Assembly (NCBI RefSeq): GCF_049331405.1
Contig: NZ_CP186274.1
Location: 4,278,001 to 4,342,000 of the forward strand
Source of the DNA: PoT sp049331405
GTDB lineage: Bacteria > Planctomycetota > Planctomycetia > Isosphaerales > Isosphaeraceae
DNA: 64,000 nucleotides
Direction of reading: 5' to 3'
The notes under the pieces were generated by a model, which searched no databases, was not told the origin of the DNA, and saw nothing but the letters and a program-made list of their open reading frames with translations. The translations under genes were made by a program, and so were the position numbers. Within the stretch, counting starts at the first letter, position 1, and every line of letters begins with the position of its first letter. Positions 45,301 to 54,489 of the stretch are shown one piece after another.

Positions 45301-45708
45301 ATGCACATACACAGTCGACTTCGACATCGGCGTCGCGGTGCGGTCCTTGTCGAGTCCGCCATTGTCTACTTCGTGGCGTTCCTCCTCCTAATGGGGACGA
45401 TCGTCTTCGGCCTGGGCATCTTCCGCTACGTCCAGATCTCCGGGCTGGCTCGCGAGGCAGCACGTTGGGCGGCGGTTCGGGGTCCGGCCTACCAGAAGGA
45501 GCAAAACAAGGCCGCTCCCACGAATCAGGACGTGATGACGAATGTCATCACACCGCAGATGATCGGACTGAACGCCAATAACCTGACGTGCAACCTCACG
45601 ATGACGTCCGGCGTAGCCACCGTGCGGATCAGCTACAACTGGCTGCCCGAGGCCTTCTTCGGCCAGTTGACTCTGACAAGCACCTCGGCGAGGCCGATCA
45701 CCTACTGA
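45301..45708 (+). CDS. TadE-like minor pilin (second copy)
   Basis: 135 residues with a basic leader (HIHSRLRHRRRGA), the TadE motif VLVESAIVYFVAFLLLMGTI and then VQISGLAREAARWAAVRGPA, the most typical TadE segment. The C-terminal part is a small exported domain. It lies 70 bp after the first tadE-like gene; the two share only the N-terminal pattern, so one probably fills the TadF role. No strong ribosome site is visible. Confidence 0.85.
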   Translation: MHIHSRLRHRRRGAVLVESAIVYFVAFLLLMGTIVFGLGIFRYVQISGLAREAARWAAVRGPAYQKEQNKAAPTNQDVMTNVITPQMIGLNANNLTCNLTMTSGVATVRISYNWLPEAFFGQLTLTSTSARPITY

Positions 45709-45799
45709 CCATCCTTGAAATTCACCAACGCCTCCTCGCACACTCCTCCAACCCAGCCTCTGCAGGCGTTCTTGAAAAGACGACGGTTGAGGAACTCCC

Positions 45800-47062
45800 A
45801 TGTTGAGACGCCGAAGGACCCAGTTTCGCAACTGCCGAGGTCGAAGGGGCACGGTGGCGGTCGTGGCGGTGATCTGCCTGGTGCCGCTAATCGGCGTCTT
45901 GGCCTTCGTGCTGGACGGGGGTCTCCAAATGGCGATCCGCCGTCAGGTCCAGGCCGCGGCCGACGCGACGGCGCATGCGGCCGCGTGTTCGCTCTACACC
46001 AACTCCTCGACGGGCCACGGGCTCGATCCTAACGGCACGGCGAAGCGAGCGGCCCTGGCGATCGCGGCCGACAACGGCTACAACAACGATGGCACGCATT
46101 CGGTCGTGACCATCAACATCCCGCCGACTTCCGGCATCTTCGCCGGGGTCAGCGGGTACGCTGAAGTGACGGTCAAACGCAATCAGCCTCGCACGTTCAG
46201 CGCGATCTGGGGGTCGGGAACCTTGCCGATCACCGCGAGGGCCGTCGCCCGCGGCACATTCGCCCCTTATTCCACGGCGGGAATTCTCCTCCTCGATCCC
46301 TCGTCGGCCGGGGCTCTGACCGTCTCGGGCGGCGGCCGGGCGGTTTCTAATGCCGCGATCCAGGTGAATTCCAGCAACGTGGGTGCTGTCAACGCGAACA
46401 ACACAGGCTACGTCAAGGCTCCCCTGATCAGCATTGTGGGGAACTACAAGACGAGCAGTTCGGGATACCTCTCGGGGACCGTCGCGACCGCCGCAAGCGC
46501 CGTCTCGAATCCGCTTTCCAGCCTGGCCGCGCCGAGCACGGCCGGATTGACGACCCGGGGCTCGATCCCGACTTACGGCACCTACACCATGAATCCGGGC
46601 ATCTACAACGGCGGCGTCTCGATCGGTGGCGGCATGACCGTGACCATGAACCCCGGGATCTATTACATGAAGAGCGGCAGCTTCCAGATCAACAACGGCG
46701 CCACGGTGACGGGGAACGGCGTCACGATCTACGTCGACAACGGCGGCGGCCAGTTCAGCTTCCAGGGCGGCGGGAACATCACGCTCAGTGCCCCGACGAG
46801 CGGGGCCTATGCGGGGATCGTGATGTTCCAAGATGCGAATTCAACCAAGCCGATCTCGATCGCAAACGGCTCGACCACGACTATAACCGGCACCATTTAC
46901 GCGCCTGGGGCGGCGGTATCCCTCGCCGGCGGCTCATCGAACAGCCAGTACGGTTCGCAGGTCATCGCCAAGACCATGAACATCTCCAACAACGCCAACT
47001 TCTCGACGAACTTCAGCAACTCCACCGTCGCGAGTCGGCGAGCCCTGGGGATCGTTCAATGA
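45800..47062 (+). CDS. TadG-like pilus assembly protein with repeat-rich C-terminal domain
   Basis: 420 residues. The N-terminus is basic, followed by a TadG-type helix (TVAVVAVICLVPLIGVLAFV) and the classical QAAADATAHAAACSLYT. After about residue 150 the protein is rich in Gly, Ser, Asn and Thr with short recurring patterns (NPGIYNGGVSIGGGMTV, NPGIYYMKSGSFQINNGATV, NGVTIYVDNGGG). This suggests a beta-helix or adhesin-like domain. Classical TadG has a von Willebrand A domain here; none is seen. It may act at the pilus base or on the surface. GAGGA lies 7 bp before the ATG. Confidence 0.85.
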   Translation: MLRRRRTQFRNCRGRRGTVAVVAVICLVPLIGVLAFVLDGGLQMAIRRQVQAAADATAHAAACSLYTNSSTGHGLDPNGTAKRAALAIAADNGYNNDGTHSVVTINIPPTSGIFAGVSGYAEVTVKRNQPRTFSAIWGSGTLPITARAVARGTFAPYSTAGILLLDPSSAGALTVSGGGRAVSNAAIQVNSSNVGAVNANNTGYVKAPLISIVGNYKTSSSGYLSGTVATAASAVSNPLSSLAAPSTAGLTTRGSIPTYGTYTMNPGIYNGGVSIGGGMTVTMNPGIYYMKSGSFQINNGATVTGNGVTIYVDNGGGQFSFQGGGNITLSAPTSGAYAGIVMFQDANSTKPISIANGSTTTITGTIYAPGAAVSLAGGSSNSQYGSQVIAKTMNISNNANFSTNFSNSTVASRRALGIVQ

Positions 47063-47129
47063 CTTTCTTACCTGTGCGATCAAGGGCCCCCGCACACCGT
47101 GACGACGGGCGAGTTCGTTGGCAGGGAGC

Positions 47130-48383
47130 TCAGGCTGGGACCAGTTCCCAGATCGTCATCTCGGGGGGACAGTAGACCGAGACGCGTTTGAAGCGGCCTA
47201 GCCCGCGATTCACGTAGAGAAGGCTGGATTGGCCGGGCCGGCGGAAGAAGCCCGACCAGGCGTTGTGGCGGGTCTCGCGGAAGCTGTGATGCTTGATCGG
47301 CTCATAGCCGGTCGCTTTGTAGATTGTCTGCTTCAACTTCGGCATGAACCGAGACAGTTCGACGGCCCCGAACAGGGTCACCTGGCCGCCGTGCGTGTGC
47401 CCGGAGAGTTGGAGCGTGACGGGATCGTCGTAGGTCCAGAAGGTGTCGGGCTGGTGCGCCAGCATGATCGTCCCGACGCCGCGCGGTGAATTCTTGAGCG
47501 CCCTCTGAGCCGAGCTGGCTCCCCGCGTCGGGTCGTTCACCCCGGCGATGACGAGGCCCCGTCGGCTGGTCCACGCATTGTAGAGTTGTTCAATCCCCTT
47601 TGCCTTCAACTCGGTCGCCACCTCCTGGTAATCATGATTACCCATGACGGCGAAGATGCCTTCTTTGGACTTAAGGCTGGCAACCCAACCGACCGCATCC
47701 TCGACCGAATCGCCGGGATGGGTGACGAAGTCCCCCGTCGCGAAAATCCAGTCGGGGGCGAGTTGATCGACCTGCTTCGCAACCTGATCACGCAGGTAAG
47801 AAGAGCATGAACCGGCCCTGTCCGCATGGAGGTCGCTGATCTGGACCGCCGTCGTCGGCTTCTCGAGCCCGGGCACTTCGATCCGATGTCGTGTGACCGT
47901 TAGCCGGTCCGGGTCATAACCGAACGCCTCGATCCCGATCGGCAGTGCAATCGCCGCCCCGACTCCGGCGAGCAACTTTCGACGGCTGAAGGTTCTCCTG
48001 CGCTTCGTCAAGTTCCCGACGACCCCGCCACGGAACGCCGCCACCGCATCGAGTTGCGTTTCATGGATGACGAACAATTGGTCCGAGTGCGTCAGCTTGA
48101 GCAGTCGTAAGACGTCAGCGTCGATTTCGCAGAGCTTGAGCAACCCGCCCACATCCTTCAATTGCTTCTGGAGTCGGAGCAAGACCGCGATCGCGGAACT
48201 TTTGATCGACTTGACTTGACCCAGGTTGATCACGACGTGTTTCACGCCCGAATCCGTCGCCCGTCGTACGGCCGCGTACAGGCTCACTGCAGACTCAGGC
48301 TCGAGTTGGTTGCCGGCAACGACGATCGTGCAAACCTCATCCGCGACTTTACTTTCAGTCATATTTTCAGTTTCGGATGACAT
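47130..48383 (-). CDS. STAS domain fused to a Tat-targeted metallophosphoesterase
   Basis: 417 residues. The N-terminal STAS domain (about 12-115; GVKHVVINLGQVKSIKSSAI, GGLLKLCEIDADVLRLLKLT) resembles anti-sigma factor antagonists, but the usual Asp before the Ser is Lys. An internal twin-arginine motif TFSRRKLLAG (131-140) and hydrophobic segment follow. A calcineurin-like phosphoesterase of the YkuE/YaeI type comes next: ISDLHAD (182-188), GDFVTH, GNHDY, and SGHTHGGQ. Free-standing relatives begin at the Tat signal, so the STAS part looks added. The phosphoesterase would act outside the membrane and the STAS domain inside. Convergent with the tadG gene. Confidence 0.88.
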   Translation of the reverse strand: MSSETENMTESKVADEVCTIVVAGNQLEPESAVSLYAAVRRATDSGVKHVVINLGQVKSIKSSAIAVLLRLQKQLKDVGGLLKLCEIDADVLRLLKLTHSDQLFVIHETQLDAVAAFRGGVVGNLTKRRRTFSRRKLLAGVGAAIALPIGIEAFGYDPDRLTVTRHRIEVPGLEKPTTAVQISDLHADRAGSCSSYLRDQVAKQVDQLAPDWIFATGDFVTHPGDSVEDAVGWVASLKSKEGIFAVMGNHDYQEVATELKAKGIEQLYNAWTSRRGLVIAGVNDPTRGASSAQRALKNSPRGVGTIMLAHQPDTFWTYDDPVTLQLSGHTHGGQVTLFGAVELSRFMPKLKQTIYKATGYEPIKHHSFRETRHNAWSGFFRRPGQSSLLYVNRGLGRFKRVSVYCPPEMTIWELVPA

Positions 48384-48668
48384 CTCTGGTGGTTTCCTGG
48401 AAGTATGACAAGACTACGTCGTCTGGATGCATTTTGTTCCAAACCATGATGTCCAGAACCACGATGATAACCAATCTCAGGCCGATCGGCACGATCGAAT
48501 CGTCGAGCGGAAGCCTTCACTGCAGAAGCGTAGGCCCAGGAACGCCGCCAGTCTAATTCGGGTGGAAGGAGAGGCTTGGATGCGGAGGTGAAGAGTTGAT
48601 GAGATTCGACTCGACGGCGCGAGCCGTCGCTCTCGATCGGTACGCCTGGAACTCGATGGCGGCCTGGT
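48384..48668. other. intergenic region
   Basis: 285 bp between two leftward genes. I recognise no gene, hairpin or repeat. Confidence 0.35.
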
Positions 48669-49865
48669 TTAGCCCTTCTTATGAGGCTGAGAAAGTCGTT
48701 GCTGGAGCAAGGCCATCACGGCGGCCTCCTCGGGACGAAGTTCGCTCAAGCCCTCCTTGATCTCCTGCTCGGTGATTTGCCGCAAGGACTCGAGCATGGT
48801 GCCGTCCAGATAGGCGTCGATCACCTCGGGGTGGACGTAGCACTTCCGGCAGATGGTGGGGGTATTCCCCAGCCGCTCGGCAACGGCCTCGATGGCGCGG
48901 ACGACGTTCTTCTTCGCCTGGGCCTCGGAATCGAAGGCCTGGAGTTCGCGCAGCGTGATCGCCGCGAGCACGGTCCCCGCCCAGGTTCGGAAGTCCTTCG
49001 CCGTGTACTCTTCGCCCGTGATCGACCGGATGTAGTCGTTCACATCGGCCGACTCGACGCTCAGCCGCTGCCCGTCCTCGTCGAGATACTGGAAGAGCAG
49101 TTGCCCCGGCAGATCCCTGCACGTCTTGACGACCCGTGCCAGCCTCCGGTCCTGCAGGTCGATCTCGTGCCGGATACCGCTCTTCCCTCGAAATTTGAAA
49201 TGGACGGCCGTGCTCGAGACGTCGACGTGACGATCCCGCATCGTCGTGAGACCGAATGAGCCGTTGGTGCGTGCATATTCCTCGTTGCCGATGCGGATCA
49301 AGGTCGTTTCCAGGAGCCTGACGACCGTGGCGAGCACTTTTTCTCGGGGCAAGCCGGGGCGATTCAGATCGCGATCGACGTGCTTCCGGATTTTGGGAAG
49401 CATGGTCCCGAAGGACATCATCCTCCCATATTTGGCCTCGTCCCGGACCGAACGCCAGCGTGGGTGATACCGATACTGCTTCCGCCCCCTGGCGTCACGC
49501 CCCGTCGCCTGGATGTGGCCAAGCGGATGCGGGGAGATCCAAACATCAGTCCAGGCCGGCGGGATGACCAAGGCATCGAGGCGGCGTTTCAGGTTCGGCT
49601 CCGTGACATGATGCCCCTTCGCGTCATAGTAAGCAAAGCCCTTCCCGACCCGCTTCCGACGGATGCCGGGACTGGCGTCGCTGACGTAACGCAACCCCAT
49701 CTCCCTGGCAGCCTCGGCATCCGGCGAGGCAAAGGAAGTGACACGACGCGATGGTGCTGCTTTCGAGGTGGCCATGGACATCCACCGGAGCAAATCGAGT
49801 GCCTCTCGCTCATTGAAAGCACCTTCCGCGGGTGGAGTTGATGTGCCATACACTCCCCCAGTCAT
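48669..49865 (-). CDS. DNA topoisomerase IB (poxvirus type)
   Basis: Relaxes supercoils by a 3'-phosphotyrosine intermediate. About 398 residues. The N-terminal domain has GLRYVSDASPGIRRKRVGKG and FAYYDAKGHHV. The catalytic part has LIRIGNEEYARTNGSFGLTT, FKFRGKSGI with the catalytic Lys, AKDFRTWAGTVLA with an Arg, and ICRKCYVHPEV with the Tyr nucleophile. All active-site residues of the bacterial TopIB family are visible. The start is uncertain: ATG 49865, ATG 49781 and ATG 49775 share the frame and none has a clear ribosome site; the conserved part starts near 49700. Confidence 0.9.
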   Translation of the reverse strand: MTGGVYGTSTPPAEGAFNEREALDLLRWMSMATSKAAPSRRVTSFASPDAEAAREMGLRYVSDASPGIRRKRVGKGFAYYDAKGHHVTEPNLKRRLDALVIPPAWTDVWISPHPLGHIQATGRDARGRKQYRYHPRWRSVRDEAKYGRMMSFGTMLPKIRKHVDRDLNRPGLPREKVLATVVRLLETTLIRIGNEEYARTNGSFGLTTMRDRHVDVSSTAVHFKFRGKSGIRHEIDLQDRRLARVVKTCRDLPGQLLFQYLDEDGQRLSVESADVNDYIRSITGEEYTAKDFRTWAGTVLAAITLRELQAFDSEAQAKKNVVRAIEAVAERLGNTPTICRKCYVHPEVIDAYLDGTMLESLRQITEQEIKEGLSELRPEEAAVMALLQQRLSQPHKKG

Positions 49866-50351
49866 GGCGAGGTAGGCCAACGACCTCGCTCACAATGGGT
49901 CTACCATCTCCAAAGCATCGCGACGGATGTTCCAGAGTAGGCGACACGAACAGTAAGCCTTGCGCAACCGCCAGGAATGGGCGATCATGCACGACTTGAA
50001 TCAGCCACCCTGACGAGCGATTGTCGCAGACTGTGATCACGCGAGCCCTAACTTAACGCAAATCTTTTTCTGGAAATCACTTACTGCGAAAATTCGTTTG
50101 AATCGAGGATGTGCAAGATCGAATTCTAAGCACGGCTTCAGATGACGCAATTTCTTGAGTCGAAGGGTTTTCGTGCCGAAATGACCTTCAGGCTTTTCCA
50201 GTTTTTTGGTCATATGCGCCGGACTGGATGCCGGGCGGTAGGGATGGGACATTGCGAAGTCAGCAGTAACAGACGACGCACGGCAGCGGCGACGTGAAGG
50301 GATTTCCGATTCGACGGAGGTCTCCCCTCTATCTTGATAGCGAGTACATGG
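49866..50351. other. intergenic region between divergent genes
   Basis: 486 bp. An AT-richer 71-codon ORF on the minus strand (50037-50252; MSHPYRPASSPAHMTKKLEK) is basic and could encode a small protein, but I see no similarity and do not call it. Confidence 0.35.
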
Positions 50352-52085
50352 ATGTCGCTCGATTCAAGCACCAACAACGCGGATATGGCACCCTCTCATT
50401 CGAGCGCGGAGCCTCGATCGCGACAATCAATTTACCGCGAGGCCGTCCTGATCGGCCTGCTCGCCTTGACGCTCAACCTCATCGGCAACGGCCGCATGAG
50501 CCTCTGGGATAGAGACGAACCTCGTTATGCCGAAGCCACGCGCGAGATGCGGCAGAGCGGCGACTGGATCCACCCCACCTTCAACGCCGAGCCGCGATAC
50601 CATAAGCCGATCCTGATCTATTGGCTGATGCTGGCCGGGACGGCGATCGGCGGCGACAACCCGTTCGGCGCCCGGCTCGTCTCCGCCTTGATGGGGACAG
50701 GCACGGTCCTACTCATCTGGTGGTGGGGGCGCCGCGTCCTCGGCGACAAGATCGGGCGGCTCAGTGCCCTCGTCCTCACGACGATGCCACTCATGGTGGC
50801 CGAGTCGAAGCTCGCCACGACTGACGCGACGCTTACGTTGTTCGTGGTGGGATGCCAGGTTGCGCTCTGGGAGCTCTGGGTTAGACCCTCGCGTGGAGCG
50901 GCGGCGGCGTTCTGGGCACTCCTGGGCCTCGCCGTCTTGACCAAGTCGCCGGCTGGCCCCGCCCTCCTTATTGCCTCAATCGGGATCTCCTGGCTTAGCG
51001 GTGGACCGAGCCCGTTCACTTACCTGGCGCGGTTGCGCTGGAAGTGGGGTCCCCTCCTCTTCCTGGCGATCATCCTACCCTGGAACATCGCGATCTTCCT
51101 GAGGTCTAACGGCGAGTATTTCAACGTGGCGATCGGTTTCCACGTGGTGAAGCGGGCGACGCAAGGACTCGAGGAGCATGGCGGATTCCCCGGCTATTAC
51201 ATCGTGCTGGGGATGGCGAGCCTCTTCCCGTGGTCGGCCCTTCTGCCCCGCACCTTGGCGTCTGCCTGGGCTCAAAGGCGCGAAACGCCGCTCGTCGGCT
51301 TCCTGATCGGCTGGGTGATCGGCCCGCTCATCCTCCTCGAATGCGTCCGGACCAAGCTGATCCACTATTACCTGCCGGCGGTCCCGGCTGTCGCGGTGCT
51401 CGTGGCCTGGAGACTCGTCCGCTCGACCGACGTTCGCTTCGGCCTTCCCCGGTGGAAATTGGGACGGTCTGGTGCGGTGGCGATCTCGGTGGCGAGTGTG
51501 CTAGTGACCGTCGGCCTGCTCGTCTGCGGGTTCCGGATGCTACCTTCGCCGATGCTCCTCCCCACGATCGGGGTCGCCTGCATCATCGCCGCAGGGACGG
51601 TCTTCGGCCTTCGCGAGATGCTGGCCGGTCGGATCGAGCGGGCGACGCTGGGGGGCATCGCTTTCACGGCGGTCGCCCTCGCCACGTTCGCAGGTTGGTT
51701 CCTCCCCGCCCTCGAGCCTTACCGGACGCCGGCCATGGTCGGCCAGCGACTCGCCGCGCTCGAGCGGTCGCTGGCCGTCCGCCCGATCCTGAGCACATTC
51801 AAGCCGCCCGGAGTTATCTTCGCACTCGGCCACCCCGCCCCGGTCGTGAAAAGCTGGGAGCATCTCGGTGAGGAACTCGACAAGTCTGAGGTCCTCCTGA
51901 TTCCCATGATCGACAAGGAACTCAACTTTTTCCGCAAGAGGCCCAACTTCAAGGTTGAGGTCCAGGAAACCGTGGATGGGTTCAACATCGAGAAGGGGAG
52001 TATCGAAACCCTCTACCTCACGCTCATCAGGGCAAACGACCCGCAGGTGGCCACCAAGCCGGGGTCAAGCCCCTCGGCGCATTGA
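50352..52085 (+). CDS. GT39/ArnT-family glycosyltransferase (dolichyl-phosphate-mannose type)
   Basis: 577 residues, integral membrane. The first periplasmic loop has the catalytic DRDEPRYAEATREMRQSGDW motif (about 60-80) shared by ArnT and GT39 enzymes, then KPILIYWLMLAG and TTDATLTLFVVGCQVALWEL. About 11 hydrophobic segments follow to residue 470, then a soluble C-terminal part. Such enzymes move a sugar from a polyprenyl-phosphate carrier to lipid A, protein or another acceptor; the acceptor cannot be told here. ATG 50352 is chosen over TTG 50334 in the same frame. A strong hairpin follows the stop. Confidence 0.88.
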   Translation: MSLDSSTNNADMAPSHSSAEPRSRQSIYREAVLIGLLALTLNLIGNGRMSLWDRDEPRYAEATREMRQSGDWIHPTFNAEPRYHKPILIYWLMLAGTAIGGDNPFGARLVSALMGTGTVLLIWWWGRRVLGDKIGRLSALVLTTMPLMVAESKLATTDATLTLFVVGCQVALWELWVRPSRGAAAAFWALLGLAVLTKSPAGPALLIASIGISWLSGGPSPFTYLARLRWKWGPLLFLAIILPWNIAIFLRSNGEYFNVAIGFHVVKRATQGLEEHGGFPGYYIVLGMASLFPWSALLPRTLASAWAQRRETPLVGFLIGWVIGPLILLECVRTKLIHYYLPAVPAVAVLVAWRLVRSTDVRFGLPRWKLGRSGAVAISVASVLVTVGLLVCGFRMLPSPMLLPTIGVACIIAAGTVFGLREMLAGRIERATLGGIAFTAVALATFAGWFLPALEPYRTPAMVGQRLAALERSLAVRPILSTFKPPGVIFALGHPAPVVKSWEHLGEELDKSEVLLIPMIDKELNFFRKRPNFKVEVQETVDGFNIEKGSIETLYLTLIRANDPQVATKPGSSPSAH

Positions 52086-52112
52086 GCCGAGCCAGGACAA
52101 TCGATCCTCAAC

Positions 52113-52172
52113 GAAACTCGGCTCGCGTCGCCACCTCAAACCCTTGAGATCGGAGGACGCGAGCCGAGTTTC
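52113..52172 (+). terminator. 17-bp perfect hairpin after the GT39 gene
   Basis: GAAACTCGGCTCGCGTC (52113-52129) pairs with GACGCGAGCCGAGTTTC (52156-52172). The loop has its own CTCAA/TTGAG stem. ATTTCC follows. It lies 28 bp past the stop codon and may also serve the leftward remnant. Confidence 0.75.
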
Positions 52173-52192
52173 ATTTCCGGACGACTCATCGC

Positions 52193-52470
52193 TCAATACG
52201 AATCGCGGCTGATCACCTCGCCACCATTCCTGGCGGAAAGTTCCTGGTAAACGCCATTCTGAGTCCCCACAGCGACCGTGAATCGTGAGGTGAAGTTGGC
52301 GATGTCGTATCGGCATGCCTCGACGAGTTAAATGGCCAGGTCTGGATCGAGTCTTTCAGGAACCGGACGGAGACATCGGCAAAGGCGATGTTGGCACCGC
52401 CGAGAAGCGCGCTCGATGGCCCAAAACGTAGGGATCGTCGCTCGTCACGGTGAGGTTACGAAGCGGATTC
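52193..52470 (-). pseudogene. DUF1559 C-terminal remnant
   Basis: Minus-strand pieces of a DUF1559 gene. GGANIAFADVSVRFLKDSIQ is followed by TWPF in one frame (about 52320-52400). After a frameshift come QNGVYQELSARNGGEVISRD and SY before TGA at 52193-52195. These match the end of the intact copies (for example ANFAMADGSVRFLKE and GGEVVSSDSY at 24.8 kb). The N-terminal two thirds are gone, replaced by the IS1595-type remnant directly upstream. Confidence 0.75.
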
Positions 52471-52479
52471 AGCGAAGGC

Positions 52480-52890
52480 TCAAGATGGATTCCAGAGTGG
52501 TGCGAGCAGTTGAGCCACAAGGGCGCCTAGGAGAGTTCGCAGGCGTGCCCGTGCGATGTTGACGAACAGGAAGAATGCAAGGTAGAAAGGTAGTGTTTCT
52601 TGGGGATGCCGCCGTGAGGGCGGAACCAACACCTCGGGATCGACTAGACGCCTTCCATGGTGTTGACGTGGACCTCATGGAAGACGATGCCGGCCAAGTC
52701 GTCGAAGCGCCCGCCGCAGCCACAGCACTCGTACCGCTGGCTGGGGATGGGTCTCGTCGCGGCCGTTCTTGACGACCGAAGTCGTTATGCGGGAGAGGCA
52801 GGCGACGCCGTCAGGCCGCCGCATGTCAGCGGACTATTGGAGGCACTTGGCGTCGTAGCTCTCCTGGATACTCACCATGGCGAGGGCTCG
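52480..52890 (-). pseudogene. IS1595-type (ISXO2-like) transposase remnant with internal deletion
   Basis: On the minus strand a zinc-ribbon-like N-terminal piece (MRRPDGVACLSR and, in another frame, RYECCGCGGRFDDLAGIVFH) is joined directly to the C-terminal signature FHEVHVNTMEGV, which continues frameshifted as CWFRPHGGIPKKH. Full IS1595 transposases have about 150 residues of DDE core between these parts; it is missing. Multiple stops and shifts show it is dead. I found no terminal inverted repeats. Confidence 0.6.
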
Positions 52891-53373
52891 CAGTTCCGAT
52901 CGCGACGGCGATCAAGGAACTCCAAGGCCCTCGATCCCGATGAATCCGGACGACCAACGCATCATGAGCCCGCGATCCGCCTAGGGCCACTGCCAAAACT
53001 ACAGGCTCATGAGGCTGATGAGTCTGAATGTCTTGGCGGCAAAAGTTTTACCACGCGGGAACTTTCACATCCTGAGTTAGTTCGCAGCCATCGGATCATG
53101 CTGGCTAACGCCCAAGTAAGCACTTTCTCCAGTAACTGAAAAATAAGTGCTTGTGTAAAATTGAATCCGCACGAAAAGATCAAGGAGGCGTAGCGCCACT
53201 CAACTTGAATCTCAGTAGCGACTCCATGGCATCCTCATAATGTAGTGACCGAGCTCGGTCGCCCAGCGGAAGTCGATTGGCGATACCCGAGTGGTCATAT
53301 CCTGACCCAACACACGATCATAGCTCTGATCCGGCGCCACTTCACGCCGTCGATGAACCCGCATATGCGAAGT
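52891..53373. other. intergenic region after the transposase remnant
   Basis: 483 bp without a gene I can support. ORF fragments such as VRSHRIMLANAQVSTFSSN have no recognised relative. It may be further decayed insertion DNA. Confidence 0.35.
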
Positions 53374-53892
53374 TCAAGCTCGGACACTTCTCGCAGCTAA
53401 GGACTCGCTTGCGAGGGCGTCATTGTGTTTCCCATCCGACAATTCTCTGAAAGCGGCCACGAAGATTTCCCCGGGAGACTGGTTGTTCGACTGGCCATTC
53501 GAAGAACTATCGTCGAGGTCAAACCGCTGGAAACTCGCGTGATCTCCAAGCAGTAAAACCCCCAGCCGGATTAGACCAACTCCGAGACGCCATCGCAGTC
53601 CCTTTACCTCATGAGGTAGGGCACCTGCGCGGACGATGACGCGGCAGGGAGCAATCAAGCTCGCGGCTTCGAGGAGTGGCATCATATCCACGGAACCGCC
53701 CGTCGCCTCGGCTTCGACAGGCTCATTGCCAAGCGCCCTCTTCGTGGAGTCGAAGGCATTCGCGAACTCGCGGAAACCTTTGATGTGCGCGTACCGAGCT
53801 CGAACAAGCTCCATCTCGGGCGAATTCGGGCCATAGCGAGCGTACGTGTCCGTGTATTCCGCAGTCACGATTTTGGGCAATTCTGTTCGCAC
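53374..53892 (-). CDS. uncharacterised protein, paralogue of the gene at 57500
   Basis: 172 residues. It aligns along its first 120 residues with the product of 57500-57892. Shared features are LPKIVTAEYTDTYARYGPNS versus LPRIAVADYSDALQRYGPDS, FREFANAFDS versus FAEFADSSDT, PCRVIVRAG versus PCRLIVRAG, and LRWRLGVGLIRLGVLLLG versus LRWKIGVVLLRAGVLLLG. The last of these is one hydrophobic, probably membrane-spanning, helix. A polar tail of about 50 residues is unique. Start GTG 53890-53892 is chosen by alignment with the paralogue and the AGAGAG 6 bp before it; the frame extends to TTG 53955. No family known to me; function unknown. Confidence 0.7.
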   Translation of the reverse strand: MRTELPKIVTAEYTDTYARYGPNSPEMELVRARYAHIKGFREFANAFDSTKRALGNEPVEAEATGGSVDMMPLLEAASLIAPCRVIVRAGALPHEVKGLRWRLGVGLIRLGVLLLGDHASFQRFDLDDSSSNGQSNNQSPGEIFVAAFRELSDGKHNDALASESLAARSVRA

Positions 53893-54132
53893 TTGGCACT
53901 CTCTAGATTCAAGTTCGGCAACCAATCCTACAGAAAGTGCGCAATCTGCAAGCAAGAATCATGCCATCCTCAGAAGCCATCGACATCCATACTTTGAGAC
54001 CTATTGCCCAAGGCCCCCGGATTGGGGCCCGGCAATTGGGGATCAACAATCCCAAGGGAAAGACCACGAAGTGCGGAGCTCACTCGTGCGTACGATCTCA
54101 GGCTTGGCGAAGCCCAAGCCCGGAGTTTGGTG

Positions 54133-54489
54133 TCAATCGGCGACGACTGATGCGATCTTCGCGAAGTTGAGCGGCTTTTGAAGGACGGCGTGGAGGGACA
54201 TCTTGCGAATCGACTCGAGACGAGTCGGGTCGCTACAGCCGGTCGTGACGATGAACCGCGTGGGCGAATTTAAAGCCCTCGCCTTCTGGATGAGTAGCTC
54301 ACCATCACCATCAGGCAACATCAAGTCGAGAAACACATAATTAGGCTGAGATTCGAGCAGCCTGAGGCCATCCTGCATTGTTGCGGCCGTGGCTACTGTC
54401 CAACCACTCTGGCGAAACATCAGCTCCAAGGCTCGGCGGGTAGTCGCGTGATCTTCGACGATCAAGAGACTCTTCAAACCCCGATCCAT
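54133..54489 (-). CDS. single-domain response regulator (receiver only)
   Basis: 118 residues, one CheY-like receiver and no output domain. The acidic pair is in LLIVEDHATTRRALELMFRQ, the phosphoacceptor Asp is in YVFLDLMLPDGDG (about residue 54), Thr is in FIVTTGCSD, and Lys is in LQKPLNF. It probably passes or buffers phosphoryl groups or acts by protein contact. No kinase is nearby. ATG 54489 follows GGGGAG at 4-5 bp; an upstream in-frame ATG at 54546 is less likely. Confidence 0.88.
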   Translation of the reverse strand: MDRGLKSLLIVEDHATTRRALELMFRQSGWTVATAATMQDGLRLLESQPNYVFLDLMLPDGDGELLIQKARALNSPTRFIVTTGCSDPTRLESIRKMSLHAVLQKPLNFAKIASVVAD

